This document shows, piece after piece, positions 34,901 to 46,890 of a DNA stretch of 64,000 bases. Position 1 is the stretch's first letter, and each line of letters starts with the position of its first letter. The position numbers and the translations under genes were made by a program. The notes under the pieces are model-generated. The model worked only from the letters and a program-made list of their open reading frames with translations, searched no databases and was not told the DNA's origin. The stretch spans positions 135,762-199,761 of the forward strand of contig BDDC01000005.1 in the NCBI GenBank assembly GCA_001662425.1, written 5' to 3'. The DNA is from Chlamydomonas sphaeroides. Taxonomy: Eukaryota > Chlorophyta > Chlorophyceae > Chlamydomonadales > Chlamydomonadaceae.

Positions 34901-37900
34901 ACCTGTTGGCGTACAGCTGCATCATGCGCAGAGGCTTCTCCAAGGCCGTGCCCTGGGGAAGGCGCAGGGACCGAGAGGCAGGAGCAGGGCACGAGCAGGC
35001 TGAGCGGGGAGCGGCTGGGCAGGTTCGGAGCTCACGCCGTGTCGCGGGCACCCACGCGCTCCACGCTGCCGGCAGCGACCCCTCCCCGGCAGCTCGCTGG
35101 CGACCCCCGGCGCCCGGCCAGCGCTCGCAGCACCACCCGTGCCCCAGCCCGCCGCCGCGCCTTGCCCTGCGCCCGCGCCTCGCCCCCCCTGAGCCCGCCG
35201 CCGCACCTCCTCCTGTGCCCGCATGAACAGCTGCTCCGAGCTGCCGCCGTCCACCGCCGCCCGCCGCGCCGGGCCGCCGCCGCCGCCGCCACCCATGCTG
35301 GGCGCGCGGTCCAGCAGGCCGTGCCCCGACCCCGCGCCGCCGCCCACCTCCACGCTCAGCCCCACGCCCCGGCGCATCGTCCGCGCTCCCAGGCCCGAGG
35401 CTGCTGCGTTGCCCACCGAGGCCGGCATGGAGCCCATGCGGCCCCGTGGCGGCGCCCGCCCCATGAATGACGATGGGCTGGCCAGCCCCGGGCTCCAGGG
35501 CGGCTCGGCGGCGCCGCCGCCGGATGCGTTGAAGCTCTGTCCGCCGCACGAGGCCATGGAGCCGTCGATGGTGGTGCTGCTGGCGCGGCCGTGGTAGCCG
35601 GGCGGCGGCGTGGGGGCGAAGGGCATGTTGGAGGAGGAGTTGCGCCGCGAGCGGCCGCGGTTCGGCGGCGCGGGCAGCAGCGGCGGCGGCGGCGCCACGG
35701 ACGCAGACGGCATGGCGCCCGACATGGAGGCGGGCGAGCCGGGGCCGGCGGAGCCGGCGTGCCGGGATTGACCGGGCGCGGGCCCGGGCCCGCCCTCACC
35801 TCCCTCGCCGGGCCCAGGGCCAGCCCAGGACTGCGCCCGCGCGACCACGTTCAGCTCGTCAGCTCCAGCGGCCAGCAGCGACCCCTTGGGCCCCCGCTTG
35901 CTGATGGAGCCGGTGGACGGCGGCCCATCGCCCGACCCCATCCGCCGGCTGCCGCTGCCCGCCAGGAAGCGCGGCATCGTCCACCGCTTGCTATCGCCGC
36001 GCACGCCCACGGCCGCCGCGGCGGCGTTCGCGATGCGGTCGGCCTCGAGCATGCTGATGTCGCCTCGGCTGACGCCGTCGTCGAACCCGTCAGCGGCGCT
36101 GCCGAGCGCGCTGCGCGCCGCCGCGGCGGCGGCGGCGGCGGCCGTCGCCGCCGCCGAGAGGCTGGCGGCGTCGGGGATCCCCGGCATGGAGCTGCGCAGC
36201 CCCGGCATTGACTTGACGGAGGTGAAGGAGGACTCGGCGAGCAGGTCAAACACAGGCGGACCCGAGGGCGTGGAGCCGCGGCTGCCTTGAAAGCCCCCCA
36301 CGCGCTGCAGCGCCGGCAGCGCGCCGCCCGCGCCTGCGCCGGCGCCAGTGCCTCCGCCCACGTCGCGAGAGGACGCGGCGCCGCTGAGGGAGAGCCGATT
36401 GAGCGCGGGGCTGCCTGGCGCGTTGAAGGAGGCAGAGGGCGCCAGGGGGCCCGACACAACCGGCGATGCGGCCTGCGCGCGGAGCGGGACGGCCGGGGCC
36501 CAGCAGCACGTCAGTGTGAAGGCACTCCTCCCGACGCACCCTGCCGGGGGCAGGAGTCCTCCTGGCTAGGGGTGCAGTTTCCTTGGTTGCGCTCCCCATC
36601 CCCGGCCTCGCGCTCCCAATCCCAAGAACAGCAAGCAGAGGCAGGGCCAGGGGCTACACGGCGCCTCACCGAGCCCGGCGCGCCGAGGGTCGGCATCAGG
36701 CTGGTCAGCCGCGACCGCAGCAGCGATGGCGAGCCGGGGGCGCCGCCCGAGCCCGGCCCCGAGCCCGGCCCCGCCGGCGCCGTCAGCGGCCCTGCGCCGC
36801 CAAAGCTGCTCGGCAGGCGCAGCGGCGGCGGTCGCGCGACGGCGCCGCCGCCGCCGCTGGGCGGCGTGCCGCAGCCGGGGGGCCGCGGCGAGCCAGGCAG
36901 GCCCCCGGAGTCGCCCAGCCCTGGCAGAATGCTGCCGCCGGGGGTCATTGGCGGGCCGCCGTCGGGGTCGCCGTCGCACACGCCCACGCCGTCCGTGTCC
37001 GAGTCCACATTGTAGTTGGATTCACGCCAGGCGTCCTGCGCCGCGGCCTGGGGGCATCGGGCAGAGGTGCGGCGCGGGAGCGGGCTGTGAGCTGCGGTCA
37101 GAGCCCTCCCCAGACCTACCAGCAGCTTCTCCTGCTGCCGCACCGCCAGCAGCGTAGAACGCAAGCACAGACGCCAGCCGCCCTCGCCGTTGCCAGCGCC
37201 CAACCGCAAGCATAACCGCTGCCGCGACCTCGTCCGCCACCGCCACGACTGCAGGCCGTCCCCTGCTGCTATCCGCCGCCCCCAGCGCCTTCGCAGGCAG
37301 TGCAGCCGGTTGTTGGCGCCCAAAGCACCCCAGCCACGTCCGCCGCCGCCGCTACCTGCAGGCCGTCCACCGTGGCCTTGGTCGCCTTGTAGGCCTGCTG
37401 GTGCTCCACGAAGGCGGGCAGCTCCGGCCCCAGCTGCGTCTGGATGTAGTACGACAGCGAGTCCAGCCGCTGCAGGCCGTGGTTGCGGTGCTTGCGGCCG
37501 CGAAAGGCGTGCACCACGGATATGACCTGGAGTGAGGGGGTAAACATTGGCACGAGGATGTGTAGCTGTGTGAGGGGGCGGCACACCGCGCGCACAGAGC
37601 AGAGCCGTACGAGTGGCCGACGGTGCGCGGATGCCCATGCAGCCCGCGGGGGGCAGCTGCCTCTGGTGACCAAGCGGGTGCTCGGCGTTCGCATCCGCGG
37701 CAGGCCCCGGGCAGCCGCACTAGGCAAGTCGCACCATCATGGCCTTCCGCTTGGCTCTGGCAATCCGCACGCGCCACGCGGGCACCCCGGCGAAGGGGTC
37801 GAGGTCGCTGGGGCCCGACCTGCGGGCGCGGCGAGGGTAAACCGGGCAGGGCAGGGCCAGGGCCAGGGCGTTGCAGTTTTGGGGGCGGGGAGGGGCACGC

Positions 37901-39228
37901 AACGGCATGCCTGGCCGGGCCGCCGCGGCAACGCCTGACGGCAACCCAGGCGGCACGGCGAAGGCCCCTGCGCTCGCTCACGCATTGCCGTTGGCCGCCT
38001 GTTGCCGGCGCTGCGCCTCCGCCTCCGCCGACTGTTGCAGTACCCGCAGCGCCACAAGCTCTGCCTGGTCTGGCGCGGGGCCGCCCATCTCGGCCCGCTG
38101 CCGCAGCTTCTCCTCCATTTCCTCACGGGCCTGCTGCGCCCTGCGGAGAGCAGGCCAGGCCCGAGCGGATGCGGTGCAGGCGCGGCGCGGCGAAAGGCAT
38201 TAGTTACGGACGCTGCAGCGCGATTTCGCCGAGGCGCATACGCTGCAGGCCCAAGCAGGCTGCGTTCTGCGGGAGTGGAGCTTGGGCGGGGGTGGGGGCA
38301 AGCAGGGCGCTGGTTGGGCGGGGATTTAAGCAAGGAGGGCGCACCTCAGGTCCGTGTGCTTCATAGTCTGCCATTCGCGCACAGAAAATCGGTGGCCGTG
38401 CGTGCCCGCCTGCTTCGCCAGCTTCATCGCCTCCTGCCTCACGATCTCGTGCCTGCGGCCGCGGCGGAGGGCGACACGGTGAGCGCCAAGCGCGACGAAG
38501 TGTCGAGGGCTGGCGGTATGCGGGGCCCAACGATGCAGCTGTGGGCGCACGGTTTGCTGTCCTGCTGCCAGGCGAAAGCAGGAATGGGGCTCGTGTGGCC
38601 GGATCCACAATGGGAATGTACGTAACGTCTTGGTACCGATGTGGCTGACGCTGCGTAGTCCGGCCTTGCTGGTCAGCTTGCGTGTGGGAGCAGGACCGTG
38701 CCGCACCTGCCCGCCAGCGGGTCCTTCGCCAGGGCCTCCTCCAGCTTGTTGCCCTGGCGGTGGAGCGCTTCCTGCAAACACGAACCCTTAGCCGTCGCGA
38801 GGACGTATGCGTGCAAGACGCCGCAACGCGATGACCCCGCTGGCGCAATTGTGTACAGGCAGCTCAAGGAAACGAGCTGCACAGCCTTGACAGGCCGATG
38901 CTGTGCGATCCATACGTCAAGGAGAGCTGCGGCTGCTTGCAAAGCAGGATGCCTTGGCTGACATGCCGCACCGTCGGTACTGACCTTGAGCCATTCCAAC
39001 CGGAAGCGCTGCGACTCTCCACGTTTTATGGGTGGTCTCTGACACCCCTGCAACCAAAAGCCAGCGGTGGCGTGGGCCTGGCAGACGCATTGTCCCGGAC
39101 ACCGCCATACTGACCCCCAGCGCGTTGAGCTCCTGAGCGCTTTGACTCAGCCATTGATTGGCAGTTGCGTCTGCCCATTCACGCGGGTCACAAACCCAAA
39201 CACCGTCCGTGCTGGCTCCAGCGCCCAT
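28949..39228 (-). CDS. Large protein with C-terminal universal-stress-protein-like domains
   Basis: Twenty-four exons close in phase to about 1740 residues: 39228-39115, 39047-38985, 38771-38707, 38452-38345, 38140-37982, 37819-37735, 37526-37356, 37047-36670, 36472-35207, 34952-34903, 34713-34491, 34168-34067, 33944-33763, 33405-32958, 32552-32187, 31987-31885, 31477-31269, 31132-30776, 30545-30465, 30349-30313, 30198-29966, 29835-29648, 29426-29288, 29044-28949. The N-terminus MGAGAS fits N-myristoylation. A charged helical part follows (~60-255), then ~550 residues of Ser/Gly/Pro/Ala low complexity, a folded-looking middle (~800-1365) I do not recognise, and two USP-like halves: ILVLLADNDATTMAVRLL...NLVVMGSQV...MLIVK (~1440-1600) and CLVEVHHTSRHLLRYV...HDQIHVIAMQ...SAVLVYK (~1605-1735). 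USP domains bind ATP or AMP in stress signalling; the GxxG nucleotide loop is weak here. Same-frame joints at every intron support a single gene, but a fusion of two models is not excluded. Confidence 0.7.
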
Positions 39229-39537
39229 TGTTCCTTCCCCAGCGACCTATTCAACGCGATATCATGGTACTCGGTGACAAGCCCGTCAGCAGAAGTAGTA
39301 CGCAGTTCTTGACGGCACGTCTCGAATGGCCGCGACTGGGCCAGGACCCCAGCAAATCATCAAGCATTAAGTTATGAAGCGAATGTCGTGCTGATGGCGT
39401 AGGTTGCACCGTTGGACATCAGTGAGGCGGAATGAGCGGTGGAATGGGAAAGAGGCAGTCTTCTTTGGCAGCGAAGCTGTGGCCTTGTTGCGGATATATG
39501 CATACCCTGTGCCCTGCTTGTACAACTGAACGCCGTG
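39229..39537. promoter_or_regulatory. Shared 5' region of the USP and mTERF-like genes
   Basis: 309 bp lie between divergent start codons. No sequence element is recognised. Confidence 0.4.
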
Positions 39538-41994
39538 ATGCTGCACTTGAACAAATCATCGCGGCCAGCGATGCTCTCCTCTGTAAGGCTCCGCCTGCCC
39601 GCCACGTCACGGATACCTCGCGAGCAACGCGGGAGAGTAGCCTGTCGGGCTTCCGATCGCCCAGACCCAAGGGCTTTTGAGGAGGCGGTCTCGCTTTTCA
39701 ACCAGGCCAGGACTCTCGCCCAGCTGCAGACACAGCATGAACTGCAGCAGGCGTGGCTGGTGCGCCTTCGAAGTCCAGGGGCAAGGGAGGGGAAAGCCGA
39801 CTTGGGAAGGGGGAACACGATGGGGAAGGTTTTGTGGGGTTACGTTTCCGGGGCCCGGTCCTTGCCGCACCTAACCTCGCTGCTGCCTTGCCATCCCGCG
39901 CCGCATAGGCTGACCTGGAGGTGACGGCCGCCACCACGACGGAGCCCGCGCCGCGGCGCGCGCTGGCGTCGTTCTGGTGCGAGCAGGGCCTGTCCGGCCC
40001 GGCCGCCGAGTCCCTAGTGCGCCGCCTCGAGGACAGCGGCCGCCGCTTCAGCCTGGAGCAGCTCAGCGCCAAGGTCCAGCGGCTGCAGGTGCGAGGCTGC
40101 TGATAGCTAATCACGTGAATGGAGTTACGTCGCCGCGACCGGCCTGGTACCGCACTCGGCCACGGCTGCACCGGGCTCCAGCAACTGCGCCTGGAGAGGT
40201 GCGGGGGCGGCAGGTCTCTGCAGCCGCATCGTGGCCTGCCGGCACGCGCCAGGCGCTCCGACAGCCAGGCCGCCGACGCTGCTGACCGGTTGGCCCGCAC
40301 CCCTCCGTCCGTGCACCACCGGCCCCCGGCACCCTGAGCTGGCACCGGTACTCGCGCTCACTGCTCACCGCACCCTGCGCTGCGCGCCGCTCCCGTCTGC
40401 CCCCCGTGGCAGCGCGTGCTGCCGGACGCTGACGTGGCGGCCCTGGTGGACAAGGACGTCGCCATCATCGACACAGACCCCTCGTTGGCCATCCGTAACA
40501 TGGTGAGAGCCGATCCTCTCTGCTGCGGCCACCGCAGTGCCGCTGCGTCGTATCTTGTCTGCGACTATGAGAGCTGACAGAGCCTACCAAGTTGAATCGT
40601 CAACATTCAAGTAGTGATGCGGGGGCTGGCCAGCGGCGCTGCGGGTCAAGGCCCAGCGGCGCGTGTGGGTAATGCTCATGAGGCGGGCAGGGGTCTGCTG
40701 GGGGGGATGGTGGTTAGCACCGGGTCCGGCTGCCAAGCTGCACAGGCAATGCTCGGCACGCGCGACGAGGGTGCAGTTCCGTGCTCCCACGATGGCATGA
40801 GCCGCAGCGGCCCTCTGCGGTACACCCCGCGCCTGCTCCAGCGCCCTGATCCCCGCTGTCCGCAACGCCTTGAGCCGCAGCCGCCTCGTCTCACTTGGCC
40901 TCAGCGCTGATGATAACTTTCTTAGCCTTCACACCCTTGCTCCCCGCTCCCCGCTGCCCGCTGCCGGCAGGTGGCTCTGGTGGAGGCCTTCCCCGGCAAG
41001 GAGGTGGCGGCGCTGGTGGCCCGCCAGCCGCGGCTGCTCTACTGCCCCGACCTGCCCGAGCGCCGCGACCGCACGCTGGCGCTGCTCGCGAGGCTGCACC
41101 CCAGCAAGGACGCAAAAGTGGGTGGGGGCTCGCGAACACACAGCCTGTGATCCGCGATGTAGGAAACCCGGGCACCCTGGAGTCTGCTGGTGGGGTGCCG
41201 TGGCGGGGGCGGAGGTGGAGGCGGGAGGCAGGGCGCGGTAGATGGGGCCTGCACCCCGAAGCGCGAGAGCCATGGCGCTGCACGCTGGCGTTGCGCCCTC
41301 CCAACACCACACATCCCTCCTCCCCTCGCGGCCTCGCGGCCTTGTGCGGCCGTGCCCTGCTTGAGCCATGGCGCTGCTGCCCTCTCTCCGCCTCGGCCCT
41401 GCACACCCCTCCTCCCTCCACCCCGGCTGCTGTCAGGTGGTGGCCCCCGTGGTGGCGGAGAACCCCGAGCTGCTCTTCCGCATGGACTACTACGAGCACG
41501 CGCGCATGATCGACGAGCTGCCCATCGAGATCCAGAACATGTTCGTGCTCGCGGATCAGGTGGGAACTGAGGGGGCCGCAGCGCAGTGGCCAGGTGGGGT
41601 GAGGGCGCAGCGCAGGGACCAAGTCGGGACTGGGGGCGCGGGACGCTGCGCGGAGAGCAGCAGGCGGGGGCTCGATAGCGCGCGGGCGCGGCCATGGAGT
41701 AGCTGTTGCGCGGATGGGCAGTGCGGACGGGCTCGGGCGGACACGGATGGCTCCCGACCAAAGACCCGTCTTCCACGCCTGGACGTCCCAGCGCTGACGG
41801 CCTCACGTGTGCTGCCTCCCTGCTGCTCCAACGCGGGACTCCAGTCGCGCCCGTGCCGCCTCTCGCTCCCATCACACACCTCCCTCCGCCGCTGCCTGCA
41901 GGGCATCGGCTTCCTGCACAAGTACTACCGCGCCCGCGCCAGGAGCACCTACATGGTCTCCTCCTCGGACGAGGAGCCCGAGGCGGGCTTCTGA
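39538..41994 (+). CDS. mTERF-like helical-repeat protein, organelle-targeted
   Basis: Six exons (39538-39759, 39909-40088, 40413-40502, 40971-41117, 41437-41559, 41902-41994) give 284 residues. The first ~40 residues are Arg/Ser/Leu-rich (RLRLPATSRIPREQRGRVAC), typical of a plastid or mitochondrial transit peptide. The mature part is a chain of short amphipathic helix pairs, with motifs LSAKVQRLQRVLPDADVAAL, VEAFPGKEVAALVARQPRLL and VVAPVVAENPELLFRM, which resemble mTERF units (leucine zipper-like, Pro at helix starts). mTERF proteins bind organelle nucleic acid in transcription or RNA processing. The C-terminus (LPIEIQNMF, GIGFLHKYYRARARSTYMVS) ends in an acidic tail. The family call is by pattern and could be another helical-repeat family. 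Exon 1 could use CAG|GCGTGG or CTG|GTGCGC; the latter is chosen. Confidence 0.65.
40551..40614. repeat. Short intronic element, copy R4
   Basis: In intron 3 of the mTERF-like gene, 48 bp after exon 3. It starts TATCTTG and carries GACAGAGCCTACCAAGTTGA plus ATCGTCAAC, aligned with R1. It is antisense relative to its host gene, unlike R1-R3. Confidence 0.55.
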
Positions 41995-43405
41995 GCAGCG
42001 GCGTGGGGCCGCACGCACCCCCGCGCCACGTCGCCCGGCAGCCTGGGACCCTTCCACAGAAGGGGCTGCCGGTCCGGCAGCGCCTCATGGCCGTGCCGGC
42101 GGTGGCTAGGGGGTTCTGGCACGGCCGAACGCTGCTCTGAGCGTCCGTGCCGGAAAGCGTGCCGTGCTCGGCCGGGCTGCGCGCCGCCGGTGTACCATAG
42201 TGTGCAATATCTTGCGTTGTGTTGTTGCGGGCCCCGGACGTGTTGCGATGCCCCTGCGGCCCGCCGTCGCGAGCGGCCCCGTGGCCGAGCGGGCCCCAGG
42301 AGCTGCGGCGGCGGCGGTTGTGTGCGTGTTGGGCTGTTGGTGCTCGTGTCGTGTGGCCGGGGGGAAAGCAAAGGCCGGGCCGGAGCCACGGCGTGCTTCT
42401 TGGTGAGGCCGCCGCGTGAATGTATCGTGTGGAGCGGCGGTGGCCACCGGAGGTGCATTGGCATGCGTTGTGAGGTGCAGGAAATTGAGATGGGCGATGT
42501 AGTGATAGCAGCGTGAGGCCCTCGTCTTCATTAGCGCAGGCGGCTTTAGTCATCTTTGATTGTTGTGTTGCTGTGGCTCCGGCTCCTGTGCGTCCGCCCT
42601 TTGATTGATGGGCTCGCGTGGCGGCATGGTGGCGGCGCTGCTCGCTGCGGGCCGGCCCGCGCAGAAGAACACCAGTGGGAATTCCCCGAAGAATACGAGC
42701 ATATGGTTTATTTTCGCCAGGTTGTGTTGCCCGTGGCTAGGTTTCAGCGTTGGTAGATACGTTGCTTGGCGCGCAGGGCGGGCGTTTGCCGTGTTGCCCC
42801 TTGGCATGCGGCCCCGCAGCCGTGGCCTTGCGCTCTGCCGGTTGTACATGGCCCTCGCACGCCCGGTTCTTGCCACCGCTGCGGCACCGCTCTGCAGCAT
42901 ACTTGGCCGGCCAGCGCCGCCACCATCGCTTGGCGCCAACATGCAGCAACTGATGTACACAAGGAGCCTGCCGCGCCTGCCATGTGCCAGCCCGTGGCCA
43001 CCATTTGGCGGCGGCGGAGGCGTGTCAAGTTCCCAAGCGCCACGAAGCAGCCATGCCCCTCCAAGCGCCCCCGGCCCTCGGGCGCCCGTCCCATCCTGCC
43101 TGCTGTAGCACCCACGCCTGCTGCCTACCCGTGCCCAAAACACACACCACCGGCTGTGGTACCCGCGCACCCCGGCCGCACGCCCAGCTACCCCTCCCAC
43201 ATGCACAAACATCGCCACAGCCCGGCCCACGCGCCCGCGCAAGCCGCGCAGAGTACCGGTACGCCGCACCTCCACACCACCTTCCTCGCAGTCTGCAAGA
43301 GCGAGGGAATCGGCGTTCCATTTCCCACTCTCCAAGCAGCCCCCATGCCTCTGCTTCTGCCTGCCCGAGAGCAGCGCCCCCTCCCAGGCCCCACACCCCG
43401 GCACG
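41995..43405. other. Convergent 3' flanks of the mTERF-like and DRC5 genes
   Basis: No gene supported. The long open frames here are GC-rich readings of presumed 3' UTR. No unambiguous TGTAA signal was found for either gene. Confidence 0.45.
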
Positions 43406-46400
43406 CTACTTGCCCAGCACCCGCGCCTTGTCCTGCCGCTCCTGCCGCGCGCGCAGGTTCTCGGCTATGGCCATCTCGTCGTCCGGCCCGATGCCCGTCA
43501 TGCGCATATCCAGCAGCTGCGGGCAGGAGGGGCGGGGCGGGGCGGCAGGAGGGATGGATGGGTGGGGCCGCATGAGGATGGGTGTGGCAAACGGTGCCGG
43601 GCGAGAGCCGCTGCGGGAGCGCGAGCGGCAAGCGGGCACCGGGCGGCTAGGGCACGGAGACGTGGTCGGAGGCCACCTTCCCCTTCCCCCTCCCTCAGCC
43701 TGCCGCCCTGACCCTCCCCAAAGCAAGCGCCCGCACCCGCACGCTCGCGTTCTGCTCCAGCGCCCTCCGCACGGCGGTGCAGCCCTCCTCGCCAAACGAG
43801 TTGCAGCTGAGGTCCAGCTCCCCAACCACGCCGTTGAGCCGCAGCAGGGCCACCACGGCGGCGGCGGTACCGGGCCCGGCCGCATTGGCCGAGATGTTGA
43901 GGCGTTGTAGTGTGGCACTGGAGCGCACGCTCTCCACCACGGCCTTGCAGCCCTCGTCGCCCATGCGGTTGAGCCGCAGGTTGACGGACAGCAGGCACTG
44001 GTTGTTCTTGAACGCGCGCGCGAGCGACTTGGCGCCCTCGGTGTGGATCTATGGATGGTGGGGTGAGGTAATGGGGCAAGTTGGCGCTGGGAGGAGAGCG
44101 TCGAGCTCCAGCGGCTCGTCGAGGGTTCGGCCGATGAGCCTGGCACCAGGGGCGTTGCAGGGAAGCGGGCAGCGGCGGGGCCAACTACCGCGCGCATTGC
44201 TGGGATGGCAGCACAGGCGGTGCGCGCCGACAGCAGGCGTGCATGGCGGTAGCTGCGAGGGCCACACGCAGCCACCACCAGCATGGCTGGGATGGACCCG
44301 CAGGCCAGGCTTGCCCACCTAGACGTGACCGGCCCAACGGCCCACAGATGCCAACCACCGCTATGGAGTAGAGGCAGCAGCAGCAGCCGCGGCCGGTGTC
44401 TTCGTTCATAATCCAAGCAAGCCGGTGTGTGGGTGCGTCGGCGCCGCACGCACCTGGTTGTCGTGCAGCTCCAGGATGGAGATGACGGAGGGGCCGTCCA
44501 GCAGCTTGGCCAGCGCGCGCACGCCGCGGTCGGCGATCTTGTTGTGCGACAGGTTGAGGTGCGTGATGGACAGGTTCTCCACCAGGCCTGACGCCAGCAT
44601 ACGGACCTGCGCGGGGAGGGTGGCGGGCCAGGGGCGAGGCGGGGCACGTGAGGCCGAGGGGCGCCCTAGAAGTGGATGACGCGCCGAGGCCCGGCTGGAC
44701 GCCCAGCGTGCCCAACCCGCCTGCACGCCCCAGCACGTCCGCCCCGCTGCCGCGCGGCGCGGGAACTTGACCCATCCACCTGCTTTCCCCCAACCCAAAC
44801 CGCGCTCCACCGCGCGCAATGCCCCAACCTCAGGTCGGACAGGTCGTCGTCGCAGTCGCTCTTTGCTTCCACTCTCCGAGTCCCCCAGCCCCGTGTCCCA
44901 ACCGCCAGCCTGCCGCCCGCCGCACCTTGTCGTCGTCCAGCGAGTTGTTGGAGAGGTCCAGGTAGGTGAGCGTCTCGGTGTGCTCCAGCGCCTTGGCCAG
45001 GCTGCGGCAGTCGCTCAGCTTCATGCCGAACAGCGAGCGGTCGTAGTCCATGCCCACCTCCTTGAGGTTGTACGACAGCGCCATCGAGGAGGGCGTGCTG
45101 CGGAGCGGGATGAGGGGAGGGGGGAGGGAGCGTGCGTGTTGGCGGCCCTGGCGCGCCGTGGCTATGATGCTGCTCATCCACCTTGACAATCCGGGCAGCA
45201 CCAGCGCCGGGGCCCTTTGCTGTGTCCTGTCCCTCTCTCCACTGCCTTATCCGGCGCCGGGCGTCGGCCCCGTGCGGCCTCGTCCTCCTGCGCCAGGCCC
45301 CTGCTCTAGACTGTGCCTTCAGCCCCTATCACTCGCACACGTGCCACTGCTCCGTCCCTCAAGGGTCCCTCCACCCGCACCACACACCGCCCACCTCCGT
45401 CACCCGGTCCCTCATCTGGCTTGACCCACCAACGTTCATATCCCACTTCTCACGCCCCTCCGCCCACCCCTAGCCCGACCCACTTGACCATGCAGTCAAA
45501 GATGATCTGCAGGTCCAGGTGCGAGGGCAGCTGCCGGATGTGCACCGCCTGCACGAAGCGTCGCGAGTAGGTGAGCAGCCGCCGCAGGCTGGACACCTCG
45601 GTCAGCGAGGGGTCGAACCTGGGGATGGCAGCGTGGCAGGGGCGGGTGAAAGGGAGTGGGCGACGCGTCGCAACCGGCAGATGGAGGAGCAGGCGGTGAC
45701 CGCCGTGTGTTTGGCTCGTGCCCTGCCCTGGGCTGGGCTGGGCTGGGCTGGGCCGGGGTCGCTTTCTTCGCTGCAGCCGTCCTCGGCGGGAGGCTGGAGC
45801 TCTGGTTCGCCCTGCTGGCGGCTAGGGCGGCCGCATTGCATGCGGCGCCCCTCGGTGCCCCTGCGCTCGGCGCCCCTCCGTGTCCCTGCGCTCACTGCTC
45901 TAGGAACTCCTGCAGGTTCCGCTCGAAGAAGAGCTGCTTCCACGAGTAGCCATGCGCCGCGACCTGTGGGGCCGCGGCCGGATGCGCAGGTGGGAGATGC
46001 GGGTGGTGGCGCGGTGGGGCAGGCATGAGCGCGGGGCAGCCTAAACGGCGGCAACCGGCCTGCGCGGGTTTAAACCCTACCGCTGACTGGCTGACGGCGG
46101 CTGAGAGCGCGCCGCTGGGTTCCAGGTGTCGCTATAAGGGCTCCGTTGGCTTAGAGGGCCGCAGGTAGAACGCAGGCGCTTCCAGGTGCACATCCCTACC
46201 CCCACTCAACCAACCCCCCCTCTCCACGGGCCCTGCCACCCCCACCTCGCAGTTCTTCCACCGCGCTTGTGATCTCCGCTTCCAGTAATCCTCGTCCGCG
46301 ATGAGCTGCCGTCAGGCACGGGGAGCAGGTGTCAGGTGCTGTCGCCCCTCACCGACGGCATGCCGCGCCATGCCACGCATCTCACCGTGCCGACCAGCTC

Positions 46401-46721
46401 CAGAGGCAGGTCCAGTGGCAGGATATCTATGATGCGTTTAACATACTTGTCCGGCAGGGGACCGAACGTGGGGCACGCCTCGAAGTTGGAAGCGACTACT
46501 TTCACGCAAATGTCCTTCAGCGGCGGTATCAAAAGAGGTGCCGACATGGTTACAGCTGCCTCTTATGTCTCGCTTTGCCGCAGTAGTTCTTGCGCGTGGC
46601 GCGACACTTGCGCTGCTGCCTATCGGTCGCGCCCTGCATCACGAGCGAGGTAGAAGGTCATAATCGTTGATACAATAATACGCATCAAGTGCTTGAGTTT
46701 GGTGTCGCGCAGGTGGTGCAT
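43406..46721 (-). CDS. DRC5: DRC5/TCTE1, nexin-dynein regulatory complex subunit
   Basis: Leucine-rich-repeat subunit of the N-DRC linker, which couples neighbouring doublet microtubules and regulates dyneins in motile cilia. Nine exons close in phase to 406 residues: 46721-46682, 46555-46386, 46305-46246, 45963-45896, 45618-45484, 45097-44926, 44606-44454, 44048-43737, 43516-43406. The N-terminal part follows vertebrate TCTE1 block by block: LKDICVKVVASNFEACP, LPLDLPLELVGT, LIADEDYWKRR, VAAHGYSWKQLFFERNLQEF, VQAVHIRQLPSHLDLQIIFD and YNLKEVGMDYDRSLFGMKLS. Then come about six RNI-like LRRs (LTYLDLSNNSLDDDKV, ITHLNLSHNKIADRGVRAL, ILELHDNQIHTEGAKSL, SVNLRLNRMGDEGC, GELDLSCNSFGEEGC). A Lys/Arg/Glu tail ends ARVLGK. 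Only the short first exon is less certain. Confidence 0.93.
45727..45752. repeat. GGGCT pentanucleotide microsatellite
   Basis: Consecutive GGGCT units within a DRC5 intron. Confidence 0.85.
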
Positions 46722-46890
46722 GGGCTCGGCCAAAAAGGAGCGTGAAGCAGTGTGGCCCAATCGACCCGCCCTATAGCCTCAGTGCCATACAGACAGCACA
46801 AGCCCAGCACCGAGTTTGTTTGCAGTCGGATCGCCGCACGCGACACGCAATTGCCACACCCGTATTCAGCAAACACACAGTCAGCGCACG
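46722..46890. promoter_or_regulatory. Compact bidirectional 5' region, DRC5/EMAPII
   Basis: Only 169 bp separate the start codons of a cilium gene and a tRNA-binding-domain gene, so 5' UTRs and promoters must overlap or be very short. No TATA box is evident. Confidence 0.5.

Noticed and set aside
39751..39759. GC donor CAG|GCGTGG for exon 1 of the mTERF-like gene
   Set aside because: A GT donor nine bases downstream (CTG|GTGCGC) keeps the same phase, so it was not counted among the GC-AG introns.
42550..43404. 284-codon open frame on the minus strand after DRC5
   Set aside because: Gly/Arg-rich composition expected from GC-rich noncoding DNA, no homology, and it lies in the convergent 3' UTR region.
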